Shown: positions 48,132 through 57,385 of the stretch, in pieces
Layout of the letters: each line of letters opens with the position of its first letter
Position numbering within the stretch: the stretch's first letter is position 1
Assembly (NCBI GenBank): GCA_947454235.1
Contig: CANGIY010000003.1
Span: 1-64,000, forward strand
Origin: Chitinophagaceae bacterium
GTDB lineage: Bacteria; Bacteroidota; Bacteroidia; Chitinophagales; Chitinophagaceae
Reading direction: 5' to 3'
DNA length: 64,000 nucleotides
Position numbers and translations under genes: made by a program
The notes under the pieces: model-generated
Database searches by the model: none
What the model saw: the letters and a program-made list of their open reading frames with translations, nothing else
Told to the model about the DNA's origin: nothing

Positions 48132-48308
48132 TTTTTGGATTGTTTTCTTTGTTTTTACTAAAACAATTTAGTTTAGGTACTCCTGCAAATGCCGTTAGAC
48201 GTTTGCTTGTTTCCCTCCCGTTACCGGGTCTTTTGGTTTTCGTTGGAGAGGCTTTTGCACTGCAGCCGCCTCTTCAACGCAGCGTTTTTATAGACTATAA
48301 ACCAATGT
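48132..48308 (-). other. Structured 177-nt rpoB-rpoC spacer
   Basis: The spacer is longer than is usual between rpoB and rpoC. It holds a hairpin of 11 bp with one mismatch (CGTTG-g-AGAGGC, 48241-48252, with GCCTCT-t-CAACG, 48268-48279, loop 15 nt), a 7-bp stem with one wobble at 48185-48206 and a small CCCG-TTAC-CGGG stem at 48217-48228. No T run follows the large stem on the minus strand, so it is not a standard terminator. No gene is seen in the spacer. Confidence 0.6.
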
Positions 48309-51300
48309 TTATTCGAATTTCAATTCGAGACCCAGACCGCGAAGTTCATTCACCAATACGTTGAATGATTCAGGGATACCGGCTTTAGGAACGTTGTCAC
48401 CTTTAACGATGGCCTCATAAGTCTTAGCACGACCGATGATATCATCTGATTTAAGGGTAAGCAATTCCTGAAGGATGTTAGATGCACCGTATGCTTCGAG
48501 TGCCCACACCTCCATCTCACCAAACCTCTGACCACCGAACTGAGCTTTACCACCCAATGGCTGTTGTGTAATGAGACTGTATGGACCGATAGAACGGGCG
48601 TGCATTTTGTCATCAACCATGTGGTGCAGTTTAATCATATAAATGATACCAACTGTTGCCTTTTGGTGGAAGCGTTCGCCTGTTTCACCGTCGTACAAGT
48701 ATGTGTGACCGAATTTAGGAAGACCTGCGTGGTCGATGATTGTTTCAATTTCTGATACAGAAGCACCGTCGAAGATTGGTGTCGCGAATTTGAGACCCAA
48801 TTTTTCACCTGCCCAACCAAGAATTGTTTCATAGATCTGACCAAGGTTCATCCTTGAAGGTACACCCAGTGGGTTAAGTACTACGTCAACCGGAGTACCG
48901 TCTTCGAGGAATGGCATATCTTCAGCACGAACGATTCTTGCTACGATACCTTTGTTACCGTGGCGACCCGCCATTTTATCACCCACTTTCAGTTTACGTT
49001 TGCTCGCCAAGTAAACTTTAGCAAGTTTCAACACGCCTGTAGGTAACTCATCACCAATACTAAGGTTGAATTTCTCCCTTTTGTAACGGCCGATTTCTTC
49101 GTTGTATTTAATGTTGTAGTTATGGAGCAATTGGTTAATCAAGCCATCAGTTTCAGCCTCACCTGTCCAACCCAATGGGTTAACGTTAGCGAAGTCGATA
49201 GAACCGAGGGTTTTTGAATTGAATTTACCGCCCTTGCTCATCACTGTTTCACCGTAAGTATTTGTGATACCCATTGAAGATTTGTCTTTCAACAAAATCA
49301 TCAATTTATCGAACAACAGTGCTTTAAGGTCTTCTCTGTTTTTCTCGTGCGTTTTTTCGATTTTCTCAATGGCCACTTTTTCGCGGGCCTTTGAGTTTTT
49401 ATCTTTTTTCGCGCGTTGGAACAATTGTTTAGAGATAACGATACCTTCAGTACCACTTGGTGCTTTTAAAGAAGCATCTTTCGCATCACCGGCTTTATCA
49501 CCGAAGATAGCGCGAAGGAGTTTTTCTTCCGGAGTTGGGTCAGTTTCACCTTTTGGAGTGATTTTACCAATCAGGATATCACCTTCTTTAACGTGTGCAC
49601 CAATTCTGATGATACCATGTTCGTCTAGGTCTTTAGTAGCCTCTTCTGAAACGTTCGGGATATCAGAAGTCAATTCTTCTTCACCCAATTTAGTATCACG
49701 CACTTCAAGTTCGTACTCGTCGATGTGAACTGAAGTAAACCAGTCGTCGCGAGCTACTTTCTCATTAATTACAATCGCATCCTCGAAGTTGTAACCTTTC
49801 CAAGGCATGAACGCAACTTTAAGGTTACGTCCGAGTGCCAACTCACCACCTTGTGTTGCATATCCTTCGGTGAGGAAGTCGCCCTGAACTACTTTTTGTC
49901 CTTTCCTTACGGCAGGGCGCAAAGTGATGCTGGTACTTTGGTTGGTTTTCTTGTACTTCGTGAGTTTGTATATTTTCAAATCGTCTTCGAACGATACCAA
50001 ACGCTCTTTCTCATCACGGTCGTAGCGAACGTAGATGTGTTCTGCATCTACATATTCTACAACGCCGTCGCGTTCAGCATGAATCTGGATACGTGCATCG
50101 CGGGCAGCTTTAGCCTCGATACCTGTACCTACGATAGGAACTTGTGGTTTAATCAACGGAACAGCCTGACGTTGCATGTTCGATCCCATGAGCGCACGGT
50201 TGGCGTCATCATGCTCAAGGAACGGAATCATAGAAGCACTCAAACCAACAATCTGGTTAGGAGCCACGTCCATGAATTCTACCTCTTCGCGGTCAAGAAT
50301 CGGGAAGTCACCTGTTTGACGAGATTTTACTTTATCTTCAATGAATGCACCTTTCTCGTCGAGTGGCACGTTCGCCTGCGCGATTTTTGCCAAATCTTCT
50401 TCTTCTGCACTCAAATAGTTATAGCTACTCAAATCAACCCTACCACTTCTTACTTTACGATAAGGCGTTTCGATGAAGCCCATATCGTTGATTTGCGCGT
50501 GTACGCAAAGTGTAGAGATAAGACCGATGTTCGGACCTTCCGGCGTTTCGATTGTACAAAGACGACCATAGTGACTATAGTGTACGTCACGCACCTCAAA
50601 GCCTGCGCGCTCACGACTCAAACCACCGGGGCCTAACGCAGAAATACGACGCTTGTGCGTGATTTCAGAAAGCGGGTTCGTTTGGTCAAGGAACTGAGAC
50701 AACTGAGAAGTACCGAAGAACGAGTTAATTACAGAAGAAAGGGTACGTGCATTGATCAGGTCGATTGGAGTGAACACCTCGTTGTCACGAACGTTCATCC
50801 TTTCACGAATGGTACGGGCCATACGCGCCAAACCAACACCAAACTGAGCAAACAATTGCTCACCTACTGTACGTACACGACGGTTGCTCAAGTGGTCGAT
50901 ATCATCAATCTCAGCTTTACCGTTGGTAAGGCGTACAAGGTATTTAATGATTGAAATAATATCTTCTTTGCTTAACACCTTTGTTTTCAAAGGAATATCG
51001 AGACCAAGCTTACGGTTGATTTTGTAACGACCTACTTCGCCTAAGTCATAACGCTTATCAGAGAAGAACAATTTCTCGATGATACCACGAGCGGTTTCAT
51101 CATCCGGAGCGTCAGAACCACGCAATTGGCGGTAGATGTGTTGAACCGCTTCCAACTCAGAGTTAGAAGTATCTTTATTCAACGTGTTGTAGATAATAGA
51201 GTAATCGCCACTCACTTCTTCTTTTTGCAAGAAGATGGTTTTGATACCCATTTCAAGAATCATTTCAGCGTTGTCTTCGTCGAGTACGCTGTCACGGTCT

Positions 51301-52121
51301 AATACAACATCGTTCCTTTCGATGGTTACAACTTCACCGGTATCCTCATCAACGAAGTCTTCAGTCCATGTTCTAAGAACGCGTGCTGCAAGACGACGGT
51401 TAAGGTTAGCTGTCAATGAATCGCGGTCAGCGTTCACCTGGTCAGCCATACCGAAGAGGTCAAGGATGTCTTTATCTGTTTCGTAACCGATAGCGCGTAA
51501 CAAAGTAGTTACAGGGAACTTCTTCTTACGGTCGATGTACGCATACATTACGTTGTTGATGTCGGTAGCAAACTCCATCCATGCGCCCTTGAAAGGAATC
51601 ACGCGCGCACTGTAGATTTTAGTACCGTTAGGGTGAACACTTTGACCGAAGAATACGCCCGGTGAACGGTGTAACTGAGACACTACTACGCGCTCAGCAC
51701 CATTGATTACGAACGTACCGCGAGGGGTCATATATGGGATGTTACCCAAGAACACGTCCTGAACGATTGTCTCGAAGTCAACGTGCTCTTCATCGTTACA
51801 GCTCAATTTCAATTTCGCTTTCAGCGGAACTGAGTAAGTGAGTCCGCGCTCCATACACTCGTCGATGGTGTAGCGTGGTGGATCGATGAAGTAATCCAAA
51901 AATTCCAGCACGAAGATGTTACGTGTGTCAGTAATTGGGAAGTTCTCTTTGAACACCCTGAACAGACCTTCGTTGTCACGCTTGTCTGGTGTAGTTTCCA
52001 ATTGGAAAAAATCCTGGAATGACTGTAACTGGATCGCCAGGAGGTCAGGTGTACCGGCAACATCATGTAGTTTGCCGAAATTCAACCTGCCGGATGCGGT
52101 CTTTTTTTGTGGTATCGCCAT
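48309..52121 (-). CDS. rpoB: RNA polymerase beta subunit
   Basis: A 1270-residue beta subunit, complete. The rifampicin region reads [20 protein letters not shown] followed by [18 protein letters not shown], with the Asp, His and Ser residues most often changed in resistance (D516, H526 and S531 in E. coli numbering) in their sensitive form. The start ATG at 52121 is followed by IPQKK-type Bacteroidota sequence. Upstream, instead of rplJ/rplL, lies a 710-bp gene-free region with a -7 box and repeat A. Confidence 0.98.
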   Translation of the reverse strand: MAIPQKKTASGRLNFGKLHDVAGTPDLLAIQLQSFQDFFQLETTPDKRDNEGLFRVFKENFPITDTRNIFVLEFLDYFIDPPRYTIDECMERGLTYSVPLKAKLKLSCNDEEHVDFETIVQDVFLGNIPYMTPRGTFVINGAERVVVSQLHRSPGVFFGQSVHPNGTKIYSARVIPFKGAWMEFATDINNVMYAYIDRKKKFPVTTLLRAIGYETDKDILDLFGMADQVNADRDSLTANLNRRLAARVLRTWTEDFVDEDTGEVVTIERNDVVLDRDSVLDEDNAEMILEMGIKTIFLQKEEVSGDYSIIYNTLNKDTSNSELEAVQHIYRQLRGSDAPDDETARGIIEKLFFSDKRYDLGEVGRYKINRKLGLDIPLKTKVLSKEDIISIIKYLVRLTNGKAEIDDIDHLSNRRVRTVGEQLFAQFGVGLARMARTIRERMNVRDNEVFTPIDLINARTLSSVINSFFGTSQLSQFLDQTNPLSEITHKRRISALGPGGLSRERAGFEVRDVHYSHYGRLCTIETPEGPNIGLISTLCVHAQINDMGFIETPYRKVRSGRVDLSSYNYLSAEEEDLAKIAQANVPLDEKGAFIEDKVKSRQTGDFPILDREEVEFMDVAPNQIVGLSASMIPFLEHDDANRALMGSNMQRQAVPLIKPQVPIVGTGIEAKAARDARIQIHAERDGVVEYVDAEHIYVRYDRDEKERLVSFEDDLKIYKLTKYKKTNQSTSITLRPAVRKGQKVVQGDFLTEGYATQGGELALGRNLKVAFMPWKGYNFEDAIVINEKVARDDWFTSVHIDEYELEVRDTKLGEEELTSDIPNVSEEATKDLDEHGIIRIGAHVKEGDILIGKITPKGETDPTPEEKLLRAIFGDKAGDAKDASLKAPSGTEGIVISKQLFQRAKKDKNSKAREKVAIEKIEKTHEKNREDLKALLFDKLMILLKDKSSMGITNTYGETVMSKGGKFNSKTLGSIDFANVNPLGWTGEAETDGLINQLLHNYNIKYNEEIGRYKREKFNLSIGDELPTGVLKLAKVYLASKRKLKVGDKMAGRHGNKGIVARIVRAEDMPFLEDGTPVDVVLNPLGVPSRMNLGQIYETILGWAGEKLGLKFATPIFDGASVSEIETIIDHAGLPKFGHTYLYDGETGERFHQKATVGIIYMIKLHHMVDDKMHARSIGPYSLITQQPLGGKAQFGGQRFGEMEVWALEAYGASNILQELLTLKSDDIIGRAKTYEAIVKGDNVPKAGIPESFNVLVNELRGLGLELKFE

Positions 52122-52475
52122 ATATAGATTTAAGTCGTTTTTCTATAAATAAAAAATCCTGTAAAGCAGTGCAGTACCGCAATACAGTCAATTATGGTTG
52201 CTAAAAAACTTTCAGTATTTGTTTAAACACGTAATACTCCCTAAAAAAAGGACTGCAAAAATAGAGATTTGCTACCTATTTATGTAAAAAATTTTGAACT
52301 TTTTTATGATTTGGTACGATTTTTGCGAAACGCTAACAAAAAGCCCATTTTTTGACCGATTTTAACATTTTATTATCTATAAACTTTGTTAAATCACGTC
52401 AAAATAAACCCAATGGTTTGTTAAAGTTTTGATTTTACACCTTCCACCTGCCCTTCTCCATGAATCAAAAGGGTG
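52122..52475. other. A/T-rich upstream region of rpoB
   Basis: No gene is present. It holds the -7 box at 52256-52263 and is otherwise A/T-rich. No rplJ, rplL or other ribosomal protein gene is recognisable here or further upstream. CCCTTCTCCA at 52451-52460, without its full partner arm, looks like a decayed copy of the terminal hairpin of the adjoining repeat. Confidence 0.6.
52256..52263 (-). promoter_or_regulatory. -7 box (TATTTTTG) for rpoBC
   Basis: A perfect TAnnTTTG box on the minus strand, 134 bp before the rpoB ATG. No convincing -33 TTTG is seen at the expected distance. It indicates that rpoBC has its own promoter, with a leader of about 125 nt. Confidence 0.5.
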
Positions 52476-52831
52476 CAAAGATGCCTGCGGCATCTTTGAT
52501 TTTTGGTGCTTTTTGTCTGAATCAAGATTTACAGAATTATAGGATTTTCAGGAATCAATTTAATACTGAGAAACTGTCATAGTTTTCATTTAATCATGAT
52601 TAATCAAAGTTCAAAACAAGTCGATGTGGCTTGCAAGAGGATGCTTACCCTGTATTAGGACGAGGCGAGAAGCCTCGACCAGGGGCAAGATGAACAGGCA
52701 GGTCGGATACCTGCCGCCACCCAAGCTTAGATGATTCTAAGCTTATCCTTAGTGCGTATTTGCGCAATGTTATTGGTGCCAACGGCACCAATACACCCTT
52801 CTCCATTCATGGAGAAGGGCCGGGGATGAGG
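52476..52831. repeat. Repeat A: long direct repeat with six hairpins
   Basis: Left copy of a direct repeat that flanks the NHL-repeat gene. From 52516 onward it aligns with repeat B (54870-55168) almost base for base, with a 17-nt indel and scattered substitutions. It contains perfect stems in a row: CAAAGATGCC/GGCATCTTTG (52476-52498), CGAGGC.../...GCCTCG (52661-52677), GGCAGGT/ACCTGCC (52697-52715), AAGCTTAG/CTAAGCTT (52723-52744), TATTGGTGCC/GGCACCAATA (52771-52793) and CCCTTCTCCA/TGGAGAAGGG (52796-52819). It ends at the stop codon of the NHL gene. No gene is encoded in it. Confidence 0.9.
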
Positions 52832-54727
52832 TTATTCTTTCACCACCCTAATAACCCTATACCTGTCAATTTTGAGGAAATAAACACCCGGTACCCAGTC
52901 GCTGGTGGTGAGTGAGTGAGATTTTGTAGGGGTTTCAAGGTGTGTGCTGTAAACAATTTTACCCAACGCATCGCTTATTTCCAACTGATTCCAATATTGT
53001 TCTGATTCAATGGTTAGGTTTTTTCTAACCGGATTTGGGTAACAGTTGATTGTACCCTCATTGTAGTAGGTTACTTCAGGTATACTCACAGGACTATCAA
53101 TATACTTATTGTTACTTGTTACAGAGTCGTAGCAAGTACGGGCAGTGCTTACCAGAGTGGCTGTAATTGTATCGTTGCCTGCTGTTTTTATGTAACTCAC
53201 TGATGGTGTAGTTGTGGTAGTAAACCAGCTACCACGGTTGCGCCAATGAATTTCATAGCTACCTGCTGTGCCCGTAATGGAGGCTGTAAGCCGCACTGTA
53301 TCGCCAACATGTGCAGTTACACTACCTGTGGGTAGCGTAATTACAGGCGCAGGGAGACCGCTTACTGTCATTATGATTGCATTGCTGTAGGCAGGTGTTG
53401 TTGTATCGCAAACCCACCTTCTATATACACGACACCTGATGGTATCGCCATTGGCAGGACTGTATGTAAATACCCGGGCATCAGGACCTGTAGGAACACC
53501 ATTAACACTCCATTCAATATGCCCCTCATACAAAGGGTTTCCAAGTGTCGCAGTGTAGGTAATAGCCATGCCGTAACATAACCAATCAACTGAACTTGAG
53601 GAACTAATAGAAACACTAAGAGGCCCAGTTTGTGGGTACGACACCTTTCTGATTAAATTGTAGTAATTGTCGCTGAAATAAACATTATCACACGAGTCGA
53701 GTGTAACCCCTTGTGTATATGTTACTTGTGCATTTGTGGCAGGACCGCCATCGCCAGAATGCCCCCTTACGCCTGTGCCGGCAACCGTCTCCACTCTATG
53801 GTCGGATGCTCTTATTTTTAATAACCTGTTATAGGTGTTAAGTTCTGCAACAAATAAATTGCCATGTTTGTCAAATTGTAAATCATTTGGGTTCATATTA
53901 GTTGCAGTGGCAGGAAATCCATCGCCAACGTAAGTGAGCGACATTGTATCAACCCCTCCGTACCGGGTTATAATATGTGTTATTGGATCTATTACCCTTA
54001 TACGAGCATGGTTCGAAATATACACTTTGTTATTTGAGTCAATGGCAACACCTACGAGATAATCGCCAAGCCCAGCAGAAGTTGCTTGCCCGCCATCTCC
54101 TGATTCAATTGTTGAGCCACTTCCAGCATAGTTGATAATTATTCCTGTCGAGCGTTCTATTCGTCTGAGGTGAGCCCCCACCGTTGTGATATAAAGATTG
54201 TCGTATCTATCAAACCAAAGCACCAACGGATTATTAATAGATGCCAAGGTTGCTGGACCTCCATCGCCACTATCTATGGCTCTGCCATTGCCACAAATGG
54301 TGCTTATAATGCCTGTGTGCATATCAACCTTCCTAATTCTATTTCCCCAAGCAGAACAGATAAACATATCGCCATTTGAGTCAAAAGCAATCTCATCAGG
54401 ACCTTGAATAGACGCGCTCGATGCAGGACCACCATCACCAAGGGTTGTATCTCTTCCAGTACCACAAAAAGGCAAGAATATGCCTGTCGGCGTTATTTTT
54501 CGTATATAATTGGCGTACGGCTCACAAATATAAAGTGTTCCATCGGGGCCCATTTTTATGAGACTTGTTTGTATACTCACAGCCGTTGCCGGCCAGCCAT
54601 ATACATCTGTCTCGCGAACTGACGTGTCTGTCCGTCCCGCTATGGTAGTAATAATCCCTGCTTGACCGAACGCATTCCCCTCTATAAAGAACGAAATCAA
54701 CACCAAAATTTTCAGGAATCTTCTCAT
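52832..54727 (-). CDS. T9SS-exported NHL-repeat protein
   Basis: A 631-residue secreted protein. The ATG at 54727 gives a signal peptide (RRFLKILVLISFFIEGNAFG); the frame upstream of it is only repeat B. Five or six NHL-like repeats follow (each with GDGGPAT/S and a LYI-type strand such as GTLYICEPYANYIRKI), predicting a beta-propeller, then an Ig/PKD-like beta region (about 380-545), and a type IX sorting domain at the end (NCYPNPVRKNLTIESE ... PGVYFLKI). It is surface-exposed or released; the ligand is unknown. It is the only gene between two long direct repeats. Confidence 0.88.
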   Translation of the reverse strand: MRRFLKILVLISFFIEGNAFGQAGIITTIAGRTDTSVRETDVYGWPATAVSIQTSLIKMGPDGTLYICEPYANYIRKITPTGIFLPFCGTGRDTTLGDGGPASSASIQGPDEIAFDSNGDMFICSAWGNRIRKVDMHTGIISTICGNGRAIDSGDGGPATLASINNPLVLWFDRYDNLYITTVGAHLRRIERSTGIIINYAGSGSTIESGDGGQATSAGLGDYLVGVAIDSNNKVYISNHARIRVIDPITHIITRYGGVDTMSLTYVGDGFPATATNMNPNDLQFDKHGNLFVAELNTYNRLLKIRASDHRVETVAGTGVRGHSGDGGPATNAQVTYTQGVTLDSCDNVYFSDNYYNLIRKVSYPQTGPLSVSISSSSSVDWLCYGMAITYTATLGNPLYEGHIEWSVNGVPTGPDARVFTYSPANGDTIRCRVYRRWVCDTTTPAYSNAIIMTVSGLPAPVITLPTGSVTAHVGDTVRLTASITGTAGSYEIHWRNRGSWFTTTTTPSVSYIKTAGNDTITATLVSTARTCYDSVTSNNKYIDSPVSIPEVTYYNEGTINCYPNPVRKNLTIESEQYWNQLEISDALGKIVYSTHLETPTKSHSLTTSDWVPGVYFLKIDRYRVIRVVKE

Positions 54728-54841
54728 GGGGCGGTATTTAATACAAAGAGTAAAGTTAAGATTTTTTGTGAGTATGAAATGGAGTGCGGTGTTTTTAAAG
54801 TCCACCTCTTCCCCAGCCCATCTCCGCCAGCGGAGATGGGA

Positions 54842-55168
54842 GCAAAGATGCCGGTGGCATCTCTTTTTATCTGAATCAAGATTCTCAGGAATCAATTTGA
54901 TACCGAGAAACTGTCATAGTTTTCATTTGATCATGATTAATCAAAGTTCAAGACAAGTCGATGTGGCTTGCAAGCGGATGCTTACCCAGTATTAGGACGA
55001 GGCGAGAAGCCTCGACCAGGGGCAAGATAAACAGGCAGATCGGATACCTGCCGCCACCCAAGCTTAGATGATTCTAAGCTTAACCTTAGTGCGTATTTGC
55101 GCAATGTTATTGGTGCCAACGGCACCAATACACCCTTCTCCATTCATGGAGAAGGGTCGGGGATGAGG
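54842..55168. repeat. Repeat B: second copy of the hairpin-array direct repeat
   Basis: Right copy, in the same orientation as repeat A. The matching stems are at 54998-55014, 55034-55052 (one mismatch, GGCAGAT), 55060-55081, 55108-55130 and 55133-55156. The first hairpin differs in its loop (GGT instead of TGC, 54844-54862) with the stem kept. A further perfect stem, CCCATCTCCG/CGGAGATGGG, lies just left of it (54817-54840). The copy overlaps the untranslated leader of the NHL gene and ends 31 bp before the nuclease-like gene at 55200. No gene is encoded in it. Confidence 0.9.
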
Positions 55169-55199
55169 CCGACGAAAAAATTATTTTACCTTAGCTGCG

Positions 55200-55643
55200 G
55201 TGATACATTTTGATACACAGGGGCTTGATATAAGGGTGAGAACCGTAGAGGGGAAGGCTCAGGTTTTTGACCCTGCTCGTAAAAAATGGGTAGTGCTAAC
55301 GCCGGAAGAGCATGTGCGCCAGTTGCTGCTGCAGTTCCTGATACAGAAAATGCGCTACCCTGTTTCTTTGATGGCAGTTGAAAAGCAGATCAATGTTGGG
55401 GCGATGAAGAAACGGTTTGATGCGGTTATATTTACCCCAAACCACACCCCTTGGCTACTGGCAGAATGTAAAGCACCCGATGTACCCATCACCGAACTGG
55501 CATTCCAGCAATTATTGAATTATAACAGGGTGATTCAATGCAGGTTTTGGCTGGTCACCAATGGGCATCAACTATTTTGTGCCGATGCCGCAGACCCGCA
55601 AAACATCTTTTGGCTGGATTCTCTACCGCCCTACAATTTTTAG
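55200..55643 (+). CDS. HsdR N-terminal-domain-like PDDEXK protein
   Basis: A 147-residue protein equal to the N-terminal nuclease domain of type I restriction HsdR subunits (HSDR_N_2 type) but free-standing. D74 (RFDAVIF) and E89-C-K91 (LLAECKAP) fit the PD-(D/E)XK active site, with Q104-type helix residues after it. Such solo proteins are common in Bacteroidota and their role is unknown. The start is a GTG at 55200. It ends inside the 3' end of the convergent CtpA gene (21-bp overlap). Confidence 0.85.
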   Translation: MIHFDTQGLDIRVRTVEGKAQVFDPARKKWVVLTPEEHVRQLLLQFLIQKMRYPVSLMAVEKQINVGAMKKRFDAVIFTPNHTPWLLAECKAPDVPITELAFQQLLNYNRVIQCRFWLVTNGHQLFCADAADPQNIFWLDSLPPYNF

Positions 55644-57266
55644 ATACCGCGGACTCGATAAGATTTTTCGCCCTTCATTCACCATATTATCCTGATGCAG
55701 GGTAACAGTGTAAAAACCTTCATTGCGATACAAGAAACGCCCTATTTGCGCCTTGATGTAGGCGAGGAAGTAAGTGCGCACATTGTGCTTATAAAGTTCG
55801 CGTTGCACAAGCCGCCTATCACCTGTGTTCAGGGTATTAATGAAGTTTTTAAGTATTTCATCTTCCCCCCTGAAGTAATTCCTGAAATCGTCAGCATCTC
55901 TGTATTTAAGCGTTTTATAGTGCGCCAGAAAGTACGCCCATGCCACATTTTTCAGGTCGGGGCCCAGCATTTTATCTTGTACGTAGCGCGCCATTACCAG
56001 CGTGTCGTGCGGAATAAACACATCAGGCTTAATACCACCACCGCCATAAACTATGCGCTTGCCGGCAGTAAAAAAGCGTGTCGTATCGGGGTTTGAAAAA
56101 CCGTCTTTCACATACAAGTCTTCGTCGCTAAAACGCTTTTCGTAGTCTTGCATGTAGGCACTGCGCCCTTTGTCGAATGCACGTTGAATGCACCTGCCAC
56201 TCGGCGTGTAGTAACGCGCTATCGTTAGCCTCAGTTCAGAGCCATCGGTCATATCATAAGGCTCCTGTACCAGCCCTTTACCAAATGTCCTTCGACCTAA
56301 AATGATGCCCCTGTCCCAATCTTGAATAGCCCCCGCCACAATTTCACTTGCCGAAGCGGAAGATTCATCGACTAAAATGGCTACCCTGCCCTTTTCAAAC
56401 ATACCCCGTGTGCCCGCTGTATAGTCGGTACGCCCGGCGTGCAGCCCTTCAGTGAATACAATCAATTTATTGTCATCGAGAAATTCATCTACAATGGCTT
56501 TTGCCTCCCCGAGGTAGCCACCTGGATTGTCGCGAATGTCTAAAATGAGTTGTTTGGCACCCTTATTTTTAAGTTTACCCAATGCTATAACCACCTCCTT
56601 ATGAGCAGTAGCACTGAACTTATTGAGCTTAATATAACCCGTCACATCATCCAGCATCAGGCTTACCTCAACCGGGTGAATTGGAATCATGTCGCGTACC
56701 AGTGTCAGCTTCTCTGGCTCCTGACTATCGAAATGTTTTACCGTAAGCTCTACTTTGGTTCTTTGCTTACCCTTGAGCATGTGGGTGATTCTGGTGGTAG
56801 TGATGTTCACACCGGCAATGGTGCTATCCCCCACCCTTATTAGTTGGTCACCCACTTTAATACCCGCATTGGCAGCAGGACCATTGTCAACCACAGCCAG
56901 CACATTAATGGTATCGCGCACAATTAGGAATTCTACACCTATGCCCGAAAAACCACCTTCCAATTCTTCATTTTCTTCAGCAAGATTATCGGCAGGTATG
57001 TAAACTGTATGGGGGTCAAGTGATTTAAGAATGCCATTAACCGCATCGTTGTACAATACATCTGATTTAACAGAATCAACATATTTCTCATTAATAAGAT
57101 CAATGATTTGCTCGAGCCTGTCGTTGCGGGTAACTACTGATTTAATGTCTCGTTTATTGCGTAGGGAGTCGCGCAGGTTGAAACCCAGTATCATCCCGGC
57201 AATTAATACAACAGAAAAAAACAACGGTGACCAGGATTTCCATCCCCCCCTATCAAGTAAATCCAT
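55623..57266 (-). CDS. S41-family C-terminal processing protease (CtpA-like)
   Basis: A 547-residue periplasmic protease. One N-terminal membrane segment (about 12-30) is followed by a PDZ domain (about 90-170) and the S41 serine protease core, with the catalytic Ser in VDESSASASE and Lys in TFGKGLVQ. The C-terminal region of about 150 residues is typical of Bacteroidota CtpA proteins. It trims or degrades envelope proteins. Its 3' end overlaps the HsdR-N-like gene. Confidence 0.93.
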   Translation of the reverse strand: MDLLDRGGWKSWSPLFFSVVLIAGMILGFNLRDSLRNKRDIKSVVTRNDRLEQIIDLINEKYVDSVKSDVLYNDAVNGILKSLDPHTVYIPADNLAEENEELEGGFSGIGVEFLIVRDTINVLAVVDNGPAANAGIKVGDQLIRVGDSTIAGVNITTTRITHMLKGKQRTKVELTVKHFDSQEPEKLTLVRDMIPIHPVEVSLMLDDVTGYIKLNKFSATAHKEVVIALGKLKNKGAKQLILDIRDNPGGYLGEAKAIVDEFLDDNKLIVFTEGLHAGRTDYTAGTRGMFEKGRVAILVDESSASASEIVAGAIQDWDRGIILGRRTFGKGLVQEPYDMTDGSELRLTIARYYTPSGRCIQRAFDKGRSAYMQDYEKRFSDEDLYVKDGFSNPDTTRFFTAGKRIVYGGGGIKPDVFIPHDTLVMARYVQDKMLGPDLKNVAWAYFLAHYKTLKYRDADDFRNYFRGEDEILKNFINTLNTGDRRLVQRELYKHNVRTYFLAYIKAQIGRFLYRNEGFYTVTLHQDNMVNEGRKILSSPRYLKIVGR

Positions 57267-57385
57267 GCGCGTTTACTCCAGCAAAATTAAGCACTGTTGT
57301 AATAGCTTGTAAATTATTAATCCACAAGAAAAACCCAAGATTATTAATTTATTACAATCTGCTATAACAGTATTGATAAGGCTTT

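Noticed and set aside
48241-48279. Terminator between rpoB and rpoC
   Set aside because: No T run follows the stem, and rpoC has no promoter box in the spacer.
54728-54895. 56-residue N-terminal extension of the NHL gene
   Set aside because: It translates repeat B and its flank; the ATG at 54727 gives the signal peptide.
52476-55168. Insertion sequence or transposon
   Set aside because: No transposase and no terminal inverted repeats; the repeats are direct and the enclosed gene is a T9SS cargo.
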